Positions 7,556-16,910 of a DNA stretch of 64,000 nt are shown one piece after another; within the stretch, counting starts at the first letter, position 1, and every line of letters begins with the position of its first letter. Made by a program: the position numbers and the translations under genes. The notes beneath the pieces are model-generated. The model saw nothing but the letters and a program-made list of their open reading frames with translations, did not search any database and had not been told where the DNA came from. This DNA comes from Pelomonas sp051857475 (lineage in GTDB: Bacteria; Pseudomonadota; Gammaproteobacteria; Burkholderiales; Burkholderiaceae_C): positions 62,001 through 126,000 of the forward strand of contig NZ_JBPZGZ010000003.1 of the NCBI RefSeq assembly GCF_051857475.1, given 5' to 3'.

Positions 7556-10237
7556 ATGACCCGCTCCTTCACCCGGCACCCGCTGGCGCACGCCGCCCTG
7601 CTCTGTGTCATCGCACTGCCCGCCTACGCACAGCAAGACCAGAAACTCGAACGCGTCGAGATCACCGGATCCAGCATCAAGCGCGTGGACGCCGAGACCG
7701 CGCTGCCGGTGCAGACCATCAAGCGCGAGGACATCGCCAAAGCTGGCGTGACGACGGCCGCCGAGCTGCTGAAGAACATCAGCGCCGCCGCGGCCAACCT
7801 CGGTGATGGTGCCTCCATCACCGACAACACCGGCGGCCAGCGCGGCTTCAACGGCGCCAACCTGCGCGGCATCGGCGTGAGCAGCACGCTGGTGCTGCTG
7901 AACGGCCGCCGCCTGGCCAACTTCGCCTCGCCCGGCGACTCGGCCGGCGTGGACCTGAACAGCATCCCGGCCGGCGCCATCCAGCGCGTCGAGGTGCTGA
8001 AGGACGGCGCGTCAGCCATCTACGGCACCGACGCCATCGGCGGCGTCATCAACTTCATCACCCGCCAGGACTACACCGGCCTGGACCTCAACGCCTACTA
8101 CGCCGGCACCCAGGAAGGCGGCGCGGGCAAGAAGACCTTCACCGTCAGCGGTGGCGTGGGCGAGCTGGCAAAGGATGGCTACAACGTCTTCGCGACGCTG
8201 GACGTGCAGCGCCTGGACGCCCTGCGTTCCACGCAGCGAAAGTTCATCCAGGAGCGCCCGCTGACCGAGACCGTGCCCTACTACCTGTCCAGCCGCCCCT
8301 TCCCCGGCAACATCCGCCTGTCTGGCACGGCGTCCACGCGCGCGGCCCAGCTCGCCGCCATCAACGCTGCCGGCTACACCTTCAACGGCAAGCCCTACAC
8401 CCAGCGCACGGTCAACCTGTTCGCACCGGCCTGCAACCCGCCGGCCTCCGTCTACGCGCCCACGGCCATCGGCTCCGAGGCCTGCGGCTATGACTACATG
8501 GCCGACACCGAGATCTATCCCAAGGCCGACAAGACCTCCTTCCTGACGCGCGGCGTCGTCGACGTCGGCGGCGGCCACCAGCTGTTTGCCGAGGCCCTGC
8601 TGGCACGCGCCGAGACGACCTATGTGCTGTCGCCCAACCCGACGACGCTGAGCGGCGTGACCTGGGCGGCGGTCAACCCCTTCCTGCCCAAGCCCGTGAA
8701 CGACTCGCGGACGTTTGAGGTGCGCTTCCGCGCAACGGAGCTGGGCAACCGCACGAACGAAGTGCAGAGCGATGCCAACCGCGTTGTCGTCGGCGCCAAG
8801 GGCACGTTGTTCGGCGACTGGGACTACACGGCCGGCGCCAGCTATGCGGTCAACAAGGTCAAGGACCGCTACGTCGACGGCTACTTCAAGTTCAACGAGC
8901 TGCTGGCCGCGGTGAAGGCCGGCCAGATCAACCCCTTCGGCCCGTCGCCGGCGAGCAGCCAGTCACTGATCCAGTCGTTACGCATCGACGACGTGGCCCG
9001 CCGCGGCGAGGGCGCCACCTCGGGCCTGGACTTCAAGATCACCGGCACCCTGGCCCAGCTGGAAGGCGGCGAGCTCGGTCTTGCCCTGGGCGCCGAGCTG
9101 CGCCGCGAGACGCAGAAGTTCACCCCTTCGGCTCTGCTGGTCGGCAACAACATCGGCGGCGACCGCGACTCTTCGGGCACCGCGCCGGCCCTGGTTGCGA
9201 CGAGCTATGGCCGCAACATCGCCTCGGCCTATGCCGAGCTGAATGCGCCCGTCACCAAGACCCTGGAGATCCAGGCTGCCCTGCGCGCCGACCACTACGA
9301 GAACGTCGGCAGCTCGGTGAACCCCAAGCTGGGCCTGCGCTACCAGCCCAGCAAGGCTGTCGTGCTGCGCGCCTCCGCCGGCACGGGCTTCCGCGCGCCG
9401 AGCTTCAGCGAGCTGTATCGACCGACCAGCTACGGCACCAGCCCGGCCTTCCTCTACGACAGCGTCTATGACGCCTTCGACCAGTACCCGACGCAGAAGG
9501 TCTCCAACCCCAACCTCAAACCCGAGAAGAGCAAGCAGTTCTCCAGCGGCATCGTCTTCGAGCCCGTCAAGGACAGCACCATCAGCCTGGACTACTGGCG
9601 CATCACCAAGACCGACGTCATCAGCGACCTGTCGGGCAAGATCATCCTGGAGAGCCCGACGCGCTATGCCAGCTACATCTTGCGCGACCCGGCCGACGAC
9701 TACCCGACGCTGATCCTGAAGAAGGAGAACCAGGGCGGGCTCAAGACCTCGGGCCTGGACCTGGACGCGCGTTGGCGCTCGGCCGCTGGCGACATGGGCC
9801 GCGTGGGCCTGAATTTCAGCGGCACGTATGTGCATGAATACAAGCGCCAGTTCGGCCCTGCCGAGCCCTATCTGGAGAACGCCGGCCGCTTCCTGCAGGA
9901 CCAGGTCATCCAGCGCTGGCGTCATCGCGTGTCGGGCGACTGGGACTTCGGTTCACTGTCGCTGACCGTCGGCAACAGCTATTTCTCACGCTACACCGAC
10001 GACAGCTACCTGCCCGATACCCAGCCGCGCAAGGTCAAGGCCTATTCGCTGTGGGACATGAGTGGCAGCTGGCGCTTCAGCAAGCAGCTCAGCGTGCGTG
10101 CCGGCGTGCAGAACCTGCTGAACACCGCCCCGCCGTTCTCCAACCAGTCCTACTACTTCCTGTCGACCTTCGACCCGACCTACGCCGACCCGCGCGGCCG
10201 CAGCTGGTTTGTCAGCCTGAGCTGGCAGATGCGTTGA
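7556..10237 (+). CDS. TonB-dependent outer membrane receptor
   Basis: A 893-residue outer membrane receptor with a signal peptide ending near AYAQQ (residue 26), a TonB-box-like segment LERVEITGSSIKRV, a plug domain (LRGIGVSSTLVLLNGRRL, IQRVEVLKDGASAIYGTDAIGGVINFITR) and a 22-strand barrel ending in the aromatic-rich tail SWFVSLSWQMR. The start at 7556 is chosen because AGAGG lies 5 bases upstream and the signal peptide begins there; an open extension upstream has no signal. It is divergent from the cyanophycinase operon and convergent with a peptide transporter gene. It most probably imports cyanophycin fragments or other arginine-rich peptides. The substrate is inferred from position only; receptors of this RVEITGSS type handle diverse peptides and sugars. 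Confidence 0.88.
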   Translation: MTRSFTRHPLAHAALLCVIALPAYAQQDQKLERVEITGSSIKRVDAETALPVQTIKREDIAKAGVTTAAELLKNISAAAANLGDGASITDNTGGQRGFNGANLRGIGVSSTLVLLNGRRLANFASPGDSAGVDLNSIPAGAIQRVEVLKDGASAIYGTDAIGGVINFITRQDYTGLDLNAYYAGTQEGGAGKKTFTVSGGVGELAKDGYNVFATLDVQRLDALRSTQRKFIQERPLTETVPYYLSSRPFPGNIRLSGTASTRAAQLAAINAAGYTFNGKPYTQRTVNLFAPACNPPASVYAPTAIGSEACGYDYMADTEIYPKADKTSFLTRGVVDVGGGHQLFAEALLARAETTYVLSPNPTTLSGVTWAAVNPFLPKPVNDSRTFEVRFRATELGNRTNEVQSDANRVVVGAKGTLFGDWDYTAGASYAVNKVKDRYVDGYFKFNELLAAVKAGQINPFGPSPASSQSLIQSLRIDDVARRGEGATSGLDFKITGTLAQLEGGELGLALGAELRRETQKFTPSALLVGNNIGGDRDSSGTAPALVATSYGRNIASAYAELNAPVTKTLEIQAALRADHYENVGSSVNPKLGLRYQPSKAVVLRASAGTGFRAPSFSELYRPTSYGTSPAFLYDSVYDAFDQYPTQKVSNPNLKPEKSKQFSSGIVFEPVKDSTISLDYWRITKTDVISDLSGKIILESPTRYASYILRDPADDYPTLILKKENQGGLKTSGLDLDARWRSAAGDMGRVGLNFSGTYVHEYKRQFGPAEPYLENAGRFLQDQVIQRWRHRVSGDWDFGSLSLTVGNSYFSRYTDDSYLPDTQPRKVKAYSLWDMSGSWRFSKQLSVRAGVQNLLNTAPPFSNQSYYFLSTFDPTYADPRGRSWFVSLSWQMR

Positions 10238-10243
10238 CGTGGA

Positions 10244-11704
10244 TCAGGCGCGCTCGCCGTCGATCAGCTTCCTGAGCCACGGGCGCAGCGCAAACACCGC
10301 GGCGCCCGTGACCAGGCTGCCCACGGCCAGCTGCGTGAACAGTGCTGAATACTGCGGGTTGGTCGTCAGCGGCGAGCCGTCCACCGGCTGGGACACCATG
10401 CCCGAGAAGTCACCGGCGAACAGCGACGCCAGGCCGGTGACCAGCATCCAGCTGCCCATCATGATGCCCTGGTACTGCCTGGGTGCCAGGCGGCCGATCA
10501 TGGCGTAGCCGATGGGCGAGATCAGCAGTTCGCCCACGCTCTGCAGCACATAGCTGAGGAAGAGCCAGAAGAAGTCCGACTTGCCGGTGCCGTCGGCAAA
10601 GTGGATGCCGATGGGCAGCACGAGAAAGCCCAGGCCCATCAGCAAGATGGCCGCGGCGAACTGCATCGGGATGTCCACCGGCCAGCCGCTGGCGCGCCAG
10701 CGCGCGAACAGCGAGGCCAGCAGCGGGCCGCCGATGACGATGGTGACGGTGTTGATGTTCTGCACCCATTGCGGCGCCACCGGCACGCCCCAGACATTCA
10801 TCAGCACATTGCCCACCGCATAGAGCTGCAGGCCGTTGGGCGCCATCTGATACAGCGACCAGAACACCAGCGAGCCCAGGGTCAGCACCAGATAGGCCTG
10901 CATGCGCTGCTTTTCGGCCGGCACCGGGTGGCGCACCGTGATGACGATGAGGGCGATGGCGACGAGGGCACAGAAGGCCTTCATGCCGATGGCGGTGTCG
11001 CCCGGCTGCTTCAGCAGCCAGACCAGCAGCGGCACCAGGCCGACGAGGATGGCCGTGCCGACGGCGAAGCGGCCCCAGAAGTCCGCGCCGGTCCGTTGCC
11101 GCAGGGGCGTGTTGCGGTCGGCGAGGGTGCGCCAGAAGATCAGCGCGACGACGATGGCGGCGGCATTGCCCAGGGTGGCAAACCAGAACAGCGAGTGGTA
11201 GTCCTCGCTGAGCTGGAACACGCCCGAGACCGTGAAGCCGATGAAGAAGCCGACATTCATGCCGGCGTAGTTCCACAGGAAGGCGGCCTCGCGGCGGTCG
11301 TCCTCGGGCGTGAAGCGCTGGGTCAGCATCATGTTCACGCAGGTCACGTTCAGGCCGCTGCCGGTCAGGAACAGGGCCATGCCCCAGTACAGGCCTTCCA
11401 GGCTGCCGCCGGCCACCGTGCCGCAACCCAGCACCTGCAGCAGCATGCCGCCGACGAAGAGGTTGCGGTTGCTCAGGAAGCGCCCGCCCAGATAGCCGCC
11501 GAACAGGTGCAGCCCGTAGTTGAAGGCGCCGAACACGCCGGTGATCAGCGCGGCCTGTTCGCTGGTGAAGCCGTGGTGGCGGGTCGTGTACAGCGTCAGC
11601 GTGAACTGCAGGACGGCGAAGCCCAGCGTCGCGAAGACCTGGATGAGGAAGAGGACGGCCGAGCCCTCGGGGATGCGGGCCGCCATTTGCTGGAGTCGGT
11701 TCAT
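10244..11704 (-). CDS. POT/PTR2-family peptide transporter, atypical (no ExxER motif)
   Basis: A 486-residue membrane protein of the proton-dependent oligopeptide transporter family with about 12-14 helices. Family features include FNYGLHLFGGYLGGRFL, the TM4-5 region GSGLNVTCVNMMLTQRF, REAAFLWNYAGMNVGFFIG, and near the C-terminus SVGELLISPIGYAMIGRLAP. The first helix reads IQVFATLGFAVLQ where typical members have ExxERFxYY, so the proton-coupling motif is missing. The TM7 region reads FWSLYQMAP where an FEQ-like motif is common. ATG at 11704 is used; an upstream in-frame ATG at 11752 is possible and neither has a strong ribosome binding site. It converges on the TonB receptor with 6 bases between stops. 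It is a candidate importer of beta-Asp-Arg or other dipeptides. Confidence 0.78.
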   Translation of the reverse strand: MNRLQQMAARIPEGSAVLFLIQVFATLGFAVLQFTLTLYTTRHHGFTSEQAALITGVFGAFNYGLHLFGGYLGGRFLSNRNLFVGGMLLQVLGCGTVAGGSLEGLYWGMALFLTGSGLNVTCVNMMLTQRFTPEDDRREAAFLWNYAGMNVGFFIGFTVSGVFQLSEDYHSLFWFATLGNAAAIVVALIFWRTLADRNTPLRQRTGADFWGRFAVGTAILVGLVPLLVWLLKQPGDTAIGMKAFCALVAIALIVITVRHPVPAEKQRMQAYLVLTLGSLVFWSLYQMAPNGLQLYAVGNVLMNVWGVPVAPQWVQNINTVTIVIGGPLLASLFARWRASGWPVDIPMQFAAAILLMGLGFLVLPIGIHFADGTGKSDFFWLFLSYVLQSVGELLISPIGYAMIGRLAPRQYQGIMMGSWMLVTGLASLFAGDFSGMVSQPVDGSPLTTNPQYSALFTQLAVGSLVTGAAVFALRPWLRKLIDGERA

Positions 11705-11794
11705 GGGGCCGGGATTGTCCTGGCGCGAAGCCAGGTTTCGTGTGGGTGTCATCCCGCGGACAGGGCGGGGTCAGGCTGCCGCATAGGATGAACC

Positions 11795-14700
11795 ATGCCC
11801 AGCTTCACAAAAGTTTTCGTCGCCAACCGCGGGGAGGTCGCGCTGCGCGTGCTGCGCGCCCTGCGGGATCTCGGCATTGCCAGCGTCACCGTGCATTCGG
11901 CGGATGACTCACCGGCATCGATGGCCGACGAGGTCGTCGCGCTGCCGGCCAGCGGGCCGGCGGCCTATCTGGACGTCGACGGCCTGGTGGCGATCGCGAA
12001 GCGCACAGGCTGCGACGCCGTCCACCCAGGCTATGGATTCTTGAGCGAGCGTGCCGACTTTGCACGGGCCTGTGCGGCGGCCGGTCTGGCATTCATCGGC
12101 GCGATGCCAGAGCAGCTCGAGTTGTTTGGTGACAAGGCCCGCGCCCGGGCGTTGGCCGGGGAGTGCGGCGTGCCGGTGCTGGCCGGCAGCCGGGGTGCCG
12201 TCACGCGGGAAGAGGCCCAGGCCTTTCTGGCCGCGCACGGCGCCCTGATGCTGAAGGCACTGGGTGGTGGCGGTGGTCGCGGAATGCGAGCCGTGCTGAA
12301 TGCGGACGAGTTGCCTGCGGCTTTCGAGCGCTGCCGCTCCGAGGCTCTGTCGGCGTTTGGCGTCGACGGCCTCTATGTCGAACGCCTGATGCGTGGTGCG
12401 CGGCACATCGAGGTCCAGGTCATCGGCGACGGCCAGCATGTCATCGCCCTCGGCGAACGCGACTGCTCGCTGCAGCAGCGCTTCCAGAAGCTGGTCGAGA
12501 TGGCGCCCAGCCCGGTGCTGGACGAGGCCCTGCGCGGCCGCCTGGTCGAAGCCGCGCTGCACATGGCCCAGGCCGTGGGCTATCGGGGCCTGGGCACCTT
12601 CGAGTTCCTCGTCGATGTGGCGGCCGGCGGCTTCGTCTTCATCGAGACCAACCCGCGGCTGCAGGTCGAGCACACCGTCACCGAGGAGGTCACGGGCCTG
12701 GACCTGGTGCAGTTGCAGATCGAGGTCGCCGCCGGACGGCGTCTGGCCGAGTTGGGCCTGGACAAGTCCCCCGCCGTGCAGGGCTTTGCCATCCAGTGGC
12801 GCATCAACGCCGAGGGCGGCGGCCGGCTGGACCGCTTTGACCTGCCCGCCGGGCCCGGCGTTCGCGTCGACACGCACGGCCTGACGGGTATGACGACTTC
12901 GCCGCAGTACGACAGCTTGCTGGCCAAGCTGGTCGTGCGTGGAGCGCGCTTCGAGGACGCGCTGAGGCGCTCGCAGCGTGCGCTGGCCGAAACCCGCATC
13001 GAAGGTCTGCCGACCAATATGGGCCTGCTGCGCCGCCTGGCCGAGAGACTGGCGCCGGCGGAGTTGCACACGGGCTGGCTGGAAGAGCATCTGGCCGCGC
13101 TGCAGCCGTCAGCTGTCGAGACTGATCCCCAGCAACTGCGCGCACCGACCGCGGGCCGGCTGCTTCAGTTCAGCGTGGCGGTCGGCGACGTCGTCGCCGC
13201 CGGCGCCGAGCTGGCCGTGCTCGAGGCGATGAAGATGGAGCATGTGCTGGCCGCGCCGCGGGCCGGGCGCGTTGCCGCGCTCGCCGTCGCGCCGGGCCAG
13301 TTCGTCAACGCCGGTGAGCTGCTGCTGAGCCTGGAGCCGACCGACGAAGCGGCGACGACCGTCACCGAGGCTCAGGCCCTCGACCCCGACCGCATCCGTC
13401 CCGATCTGCAGCGCCTGCTTGACCGCGTCGCCTTCACGCAAGACGCGGCGCGCCCCGACGCCATGGCCAAGCGCCATGCCCAGGGTCTGCGCAGCGCGCG
13501 CGAGAACATCGCCGACCTCTGCGACGAGGGCAGCTTCATCGAATACGGCGCCCTGGCCGTTGCCGCCCAGTCGCGCCGCCGCAGGCCCGAGGACCTGATC
13601 GCCAACACGCCGGCCGACGGCATCGTGACCGGCATAGGCGCCGTCAACGGCCGCGACTTCGGCGAGGAGAAGTCCCGCACCGTCGTCATGGCCTATGACG
13701 CCACCGTGCTGGCCGGCACACAAGGCGCGCGCAACCACGCCAAGACCGATCGCATGCTGGGCATCGCGGCCGAGCAGCAGCTGCCCCTGGTGCTGTTCGC
13801 CGAGGGAGGCGGTGGCCGGCCTGGCGACACCGACATGCCAGTCGTCGCCGGCCTGCATGTGCCGACCTTTGCCAGCCATGCCGCGCTGAGCGGCCGCGTG
13901 CCCGTCGTCGGCATCGCCGCCGGCCGCTGCTTTGCCGGCAATGCGGCCCTGCTGGGCTGCAGCGACGTCATCATCGCTACGCGGGCCAGCCAAATCGGCA
14001 TGGGCGGACCGGCCATGGTGGAGGGCGGCGGCCTGGGTGTCTTCAAGGCCGAGCAGATCGGCCCGGCGAGCGTCCAGCATGCCAATGGCGTCATCGACGT
14101 GCTGGTACCCGACGAGGTGGCCGCGGTGGTGGCCGCCAGGCACTATCTGTCCTTCTTCCAGGGGCGCGTGACTCAGTGGACGGCGCCCGATGCGCGGGCG
14201 CTGCGCCATGTCGTGCCCGAGAACCGGCTGCGCGTCTACGACAGCCGCACCGTCCTGCCGGCCTTGTTCGACGAAGCCAGCGTGCTCCTGCTGCGCACCG
14301 GCTTTGGTGCCGGCATCCACACCGCACTGGCGCGCATCGAGGGGCGCCCGGTCGGTGTTTTGGCCAGCAACCCGCTGCACCTGGGCGGCGCCATCGACGC
14401 CGACGCGGCGGACAAGGCGGCCCGTTTCATGCAGCTCTGCAATGCCCATGGCCTGCCGCTGGTCAGCCTCATCGACACGCCGGGCTTCATGGTCGGACCG
14501 GATGCCGAAGCGAAGGCCCAGGTCCGCCATGTCAGCCGCCTCTTCGTCACGGCCGGTGCCTTGCGCGTGCCTTTCTTTGCCGTCGTACTGCGCAAGGGCT
14601 ATGGCCTGGGCGCCATGGCGATGGCCGCGGGTGGCCTGCACCGGCCGGTGTGCAGCATCGCCTGGCCCACCGGCGAGTTCGGTGCCATGGGCCTGGAGGG

Positions 14701-14941
14701 GGCCGTCAGGCTGGGCTTTCGCAAGGAGCTGGAGGCCCTGCCGGCCGGCCCCGAACGGGAAGCCCTGTTCCAGCGCCTCGTCGCCCAGCAATACAGCAAT
14801 GGCGAGGCGATGAACCTCGCGGCGACGCTGGAGATCGACGCCGTCATCGATCCCGCCGAGACTCGGTCCTGGCTCGCGCGCGGCCTCGCCTCGGCCATCA
14901 TCCGGCCTCTCGACAGCCACCGTTTTGTGGACACCTGGTGA
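11795..14941 (+). CDS. Single-chain biotin-dependent acyl-CoA carboxylase (BC-BCCP-CT)
   Basis: One 1048-residue chain holds all parts of an acyl-CoA carboxylase. Residues 1-445 are biotin carboxylase (VFVANRGEVALRVLRAL, the GGGGGRGMR ATP loop, FIETNPRLQVEHTVTE). Residues about 450-515 are the biotin carrier with LEAMKMEH, Lys480 being the biotin site. Residues about 525-1048 are the carboxyltransferase, with both crotonase-like halves (VVAGLHVPTFASHAALSGRVPV and LVSLIDTPGFMVGPDAEAK). Most bacteria split these activities over two to four proteins. Substrate could be propionyl-, acetyl- or a longer or branched acyl-CoA; the sequence alone does not decide. Its stop overlaps the start of the next gene (TGATG), indicating coupling. 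Confidence 0.9.
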   Translation: MPSFTKVFVANRGEVALRVLRALRDLGIASVTVHSADDSPASMADEVVALPASGPAAYLDVDGLVAIAKRTGCDAVHPGYGFLSERADFARACAAAGLAFIGAMPEQLELFGDKARARALAGECGVPVLAGSRGAVTREEAQAFLAAHGALMLKALGGGGGRGMRAVLNADELPAAFERCRSEALSAFGVDGLYVERLMRGARHIEVQVIGDGQHVIALGERDCSLQQRFQKLVEMAPSPVLDEALRGRLVEAALHMAQAVGYRGLGTFEFLVDVAAGGFVFIETNPRLQVEHTVTEEVTGLDLVQLQIEVAAGRRLAELGLDKSPAVQGFAIQWRINAEGGGRLDRFDLPAGPGVRVDTHGLTGMTTSPQYDSLLAKLVVRGARFEDALRRSQRALAETRIEGLPTNMGLLRRLAERLAPAELHTGWLEEHLAALQPSAVETDPQQLRAPTAGRLLQFSVAVGDVVAAGAELAVLEAMKMEHVLAAPRAGRVAALAVAPGQFVNAGELLLSLEPTDEAATTVTEAQALDPDRIRPDLQRLLDRVAFTQDAARPDAMAKRHAQGLRSARENIADLCDEGSFIEYGALAVAAQSRRRRPEDLIANTPADGIVTGIGAVNGRDFGEEKSRTVVMAYDATVLAGTQGARNHAKTDRMLGIAAEQQLPLVLFAEGGGGRPGDTDMPVVAGLHVPTFASHAALSGRVPVVGIAAGRCFAGNAALLGCSDVIIATRASQIGMGGPAMVEGGGLGVFKAEQIGPASVQHANGVIDVLVPDEVAAVVAARHYLSFFQGRVTQWTAPDARALRHVVPENRLRVYDSRTVLPALFDEASVLLLRTGFGAGIHTALARIEGRPVGVLASNPLHLGGAIDADAADKAARFMQLCNAHGLPLVSLIDTPGFMVGPDAEAKAQVRHVSRLFVTAGALRVPFFAVVLRKGYGLGAMAMAAGGLHRPVCSIAWPTGEFGAMGLEGAVRLGFRKELEALPAGPEREALFQRLVAQQYSNGEAMNLAATLEIDAVIDPAETRSWLARGLASAIIRPLDSHRFVDTW

Positions 14942-15285
14942 TGACAGCAAAACTCGACCTCGTGCGCGCCTACCTGGCCGCCTACGCCGCCCGCGACCTG
15001 ACGGCCGTGGACGCGATGTTCGCCGACGCCATCACCCTGCGTGACTGGAATATCCGCGTCGTCGGCAAGGCCGCGGCCCTGGAAGAGACGCGCAAGAACT
15101 TCGATTCGGTCGAGAGTCTTTCCATCGAGGTGCTGGCCGCTTACGAGCGCGACGGCGGTGCGGCGGCCGAGCTGAAGATAGGTATCAATGGCCGCGACAC
15201 GATCTACGTCGTCGACGTGTTCGACCTTGATGCCGACGGGCGCATCACCGCCATCCGCGCCTATATCGGCCGCGGCGACGAATGA
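14941..15285 (+). CDS. NTF2/SnoaL-like small protein
   Basis: A 114-residue protein with the cone-shaped NTF2/SnoaL pattern: an N-terminal helix LVRAYLAAYAARDLTAVDAMFADAITLRDW followed by curved strands ending IYVVDVFDLDADGRITAIRAYIG. Members include small isomerases, hydratases and dimerising scaffold domains. The start overlaps the carboxylase stop by one base, so it is produced together with that enzyme and may process or bind an acyl-CoA or keto product. No catalytic residue can be assigned with confidence. Confidence 0.75.
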   Translation: MTAKLDLVRAYLAAYAARDLTAVDAMFADAITLRDWNIRVVGKAAALEETRKNFDSVESLSIEVLAAYERDGGAAAELKIGINGRDTIYVVDVFDLDADGRITAIRAYIGRGDE

Positions 15286-15350
15286 AACGACTCGCTTTAC
15301 TAATGCGTCCATAGCATGCACATTGGCGGCTGCTTGACTGGGAGGTAAGC

Positions 15351-16898
15351 ATGCCGTTTCTGTCCAATCTGCGGATCGCGAAGCGTCTGGCCATCGCCTT
15401 TGGCATCTGCGTGACCCTGCTGTGCCTGAACAGCCTGATGTCGGCGTCTGCACTGTCCACCATCAACCAGTCGCTCAAGCTGATCACGTCCGATCGCTAC
15501 GTGAAGGTGCAGCTGGTGGGCGACATCAAGGACGAGGTCAACCTGCAGGCGCGCATCGCCCGCAACCTGCTGATCTTCGACAAGCCCGAGGACCGTGAGC
15601 GCGAGCTGCTGCAGATGCAGGATTCGCGCGCCAAGACCGGGCCGACGCTGAAGAAGCTGGACGACATGGTCGACAACAGCGGCGTCGGCCAGCAGAAGCT
15701 CAACGACGTCTACAAGCATCGCGACCTGTTCGTGACCGAGCTGGACGCGCTGCTGAAGCTGGTGCGAGGCAACCAGCTGGACGAGGCCCGCACCCAGTTG
15801 AAGGACCGCATGCGCAGCGCGCAGCTGGAGTATCTGAAGGTGCTGGAGGCGCTGTCCGACCACCAGGAGTCGCTGATGAACGACGCCGTGCGCGACGCGG
15901 ACGAGCTGGTGAAGTTCAGCACCTTGAAGATCATCGCGCTGACGGTGCTGGCGACGCTGGCGGCGGTGGGCTTTGCGTGGTGGGTGTCGCGCTCCATCAC
16001 GCGGCCGCTGGCGCGCTCGGTGGCTGTGGCTGAGGCCGTGGCGCAAGGCGATCTGGGCTCGCGCATCGAAGCGGCCGGCCGCGACGAGATCGGGCAGCTG
16101 ATGGACGCCCTGGGTCGCATGAACGAGCAGCTGTCCCAGATCGTCACCCAGGTGCGTGAAAGCTCCGAGTCCATCTCGACGGGCACAGGCCAGCTCGCCA
16201 GCGGCAACGCCGACCTCAGCCAGCGCACCGAGGAGCAGGCCAGCAACCTCGAGGAGACAGCTGCGACGATGGAGCAGCTGACCGCGACAGTGAAGCAGAA
16301 CGCCGAGACGGCTCGTGCAGCCACCGAGATGGCCACCAGCGCGATGGACGTAGCCGAGCGCGGCGGCGAGGTGGTGGGCCAGGTCGTTCAGACCATGGAC
16401 CGCATCAGCCAGGCCAGCCGGCGCATTGCCGACATCATCGGGGTCATCGACGGCATTGCCTTCCAGACCAACATCCTCGCGCTGAACGCGGCCGTCGAGG
16501 CGGCGCGCGCGGGCGAGCAGGGTCGAGGGTTTGCCGTCGTGGCCGGTGAGGTGAGGCTGCTGGCCCAGCGCAGCGCCGAGGCGGCCAAGGAGATCAAGTC
16601 GCTGATCGGCGCCAGCGTCGAGACCGTGGATGCGGGCAGCCAACTGGTGGCGGACGCCGGCCGCACGATGACCGACGTCGTGCAGCAGGTGCGCCAGGTC
16701 AACACGCTGATCGGCGAGATCAGCGCCGCCAGCCGCGAGCAGAGCACGGGCATCGACCAGGTGGGCGACGCCGTCATGCAGCTCGACCAGGTCACGCAGC
16801 AGAACGCCGCCCTGGTGGAGGAAGCCGCTGCCGCGGCCGAGAGCCTGAAGCAACAGGCGCGCCGGCTGACCGAGCTGGTCGCGACCTTCAAGCTCTGA
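15351..16898 (+). CDS. Methyl-accepting chemotaxis protein
   Basis: A 515-residue chemoreceptor. TM1 is at about residues 13-35. The periplasmic part (about 36-185) is a four-helix-bundle ligand domain of the 4HB_MCP type with many charged residues (YVKVQLVGDIKDEVNLQARIARNLL). TM2 is near KIIALTVLATLAAVGFAWW, then a HAMP domain and the signalling coiled coil with hairpin tip IAFQTNILALNAAVEAARAGEQGRGFAVVAGEVR. It ends with a conventional helix and no CheR-tethering pentapeptide. A GGGAGG ribosome binding site precedes the ATG. The ligand is unknown. The following OsmC-like gene begins 12 bases after its stop. Confidence 0.93.
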   Translation: MPFLSNLRIAKRLAIAFGICVTLLCLNSLMSASALSTINQSLKLITSDRYVKVQLVGDIKDEVNLQARIARNLLIFDKPEDRERELLQMQDSRAKTGPTLKKLDDMVDNSGVGQQKLNDVYKHRDLFVTELDALLKLVRGNQLDEARTQLKDRMRSAQLEYLKVLEALSDHQESLMNDAVRDADELVKFSTLKIIALTVLATLAAVGFAWWVSRSITRPLARSVAVAEAVAQGDLGSRIEAAGRDEIGQLMDALGRMNEQLSQIVTQVRESSESISTGTGQLASGNADLSQRTEEQASNLEETAATMEQLTATVKQNAETARAATEMATSAMDVAERGGEVVGQVVQTMDRISQASRRIADIIGVIDGIAFQTNILALNAAVEAARAGEQGRGFAVVAGEVRLLAQRSAEAAKEIKSLIGASVETVDAGSQLVADAGRTMTDVVQQVRQVNTLIGEISAASREQSTGIDQVGDAVMQLDQVTQQNAALVEEAAAAAESLKQQARRLTELVATFKL

Positions 16899-16910
16899 GG
16901 CCGACAGTCC

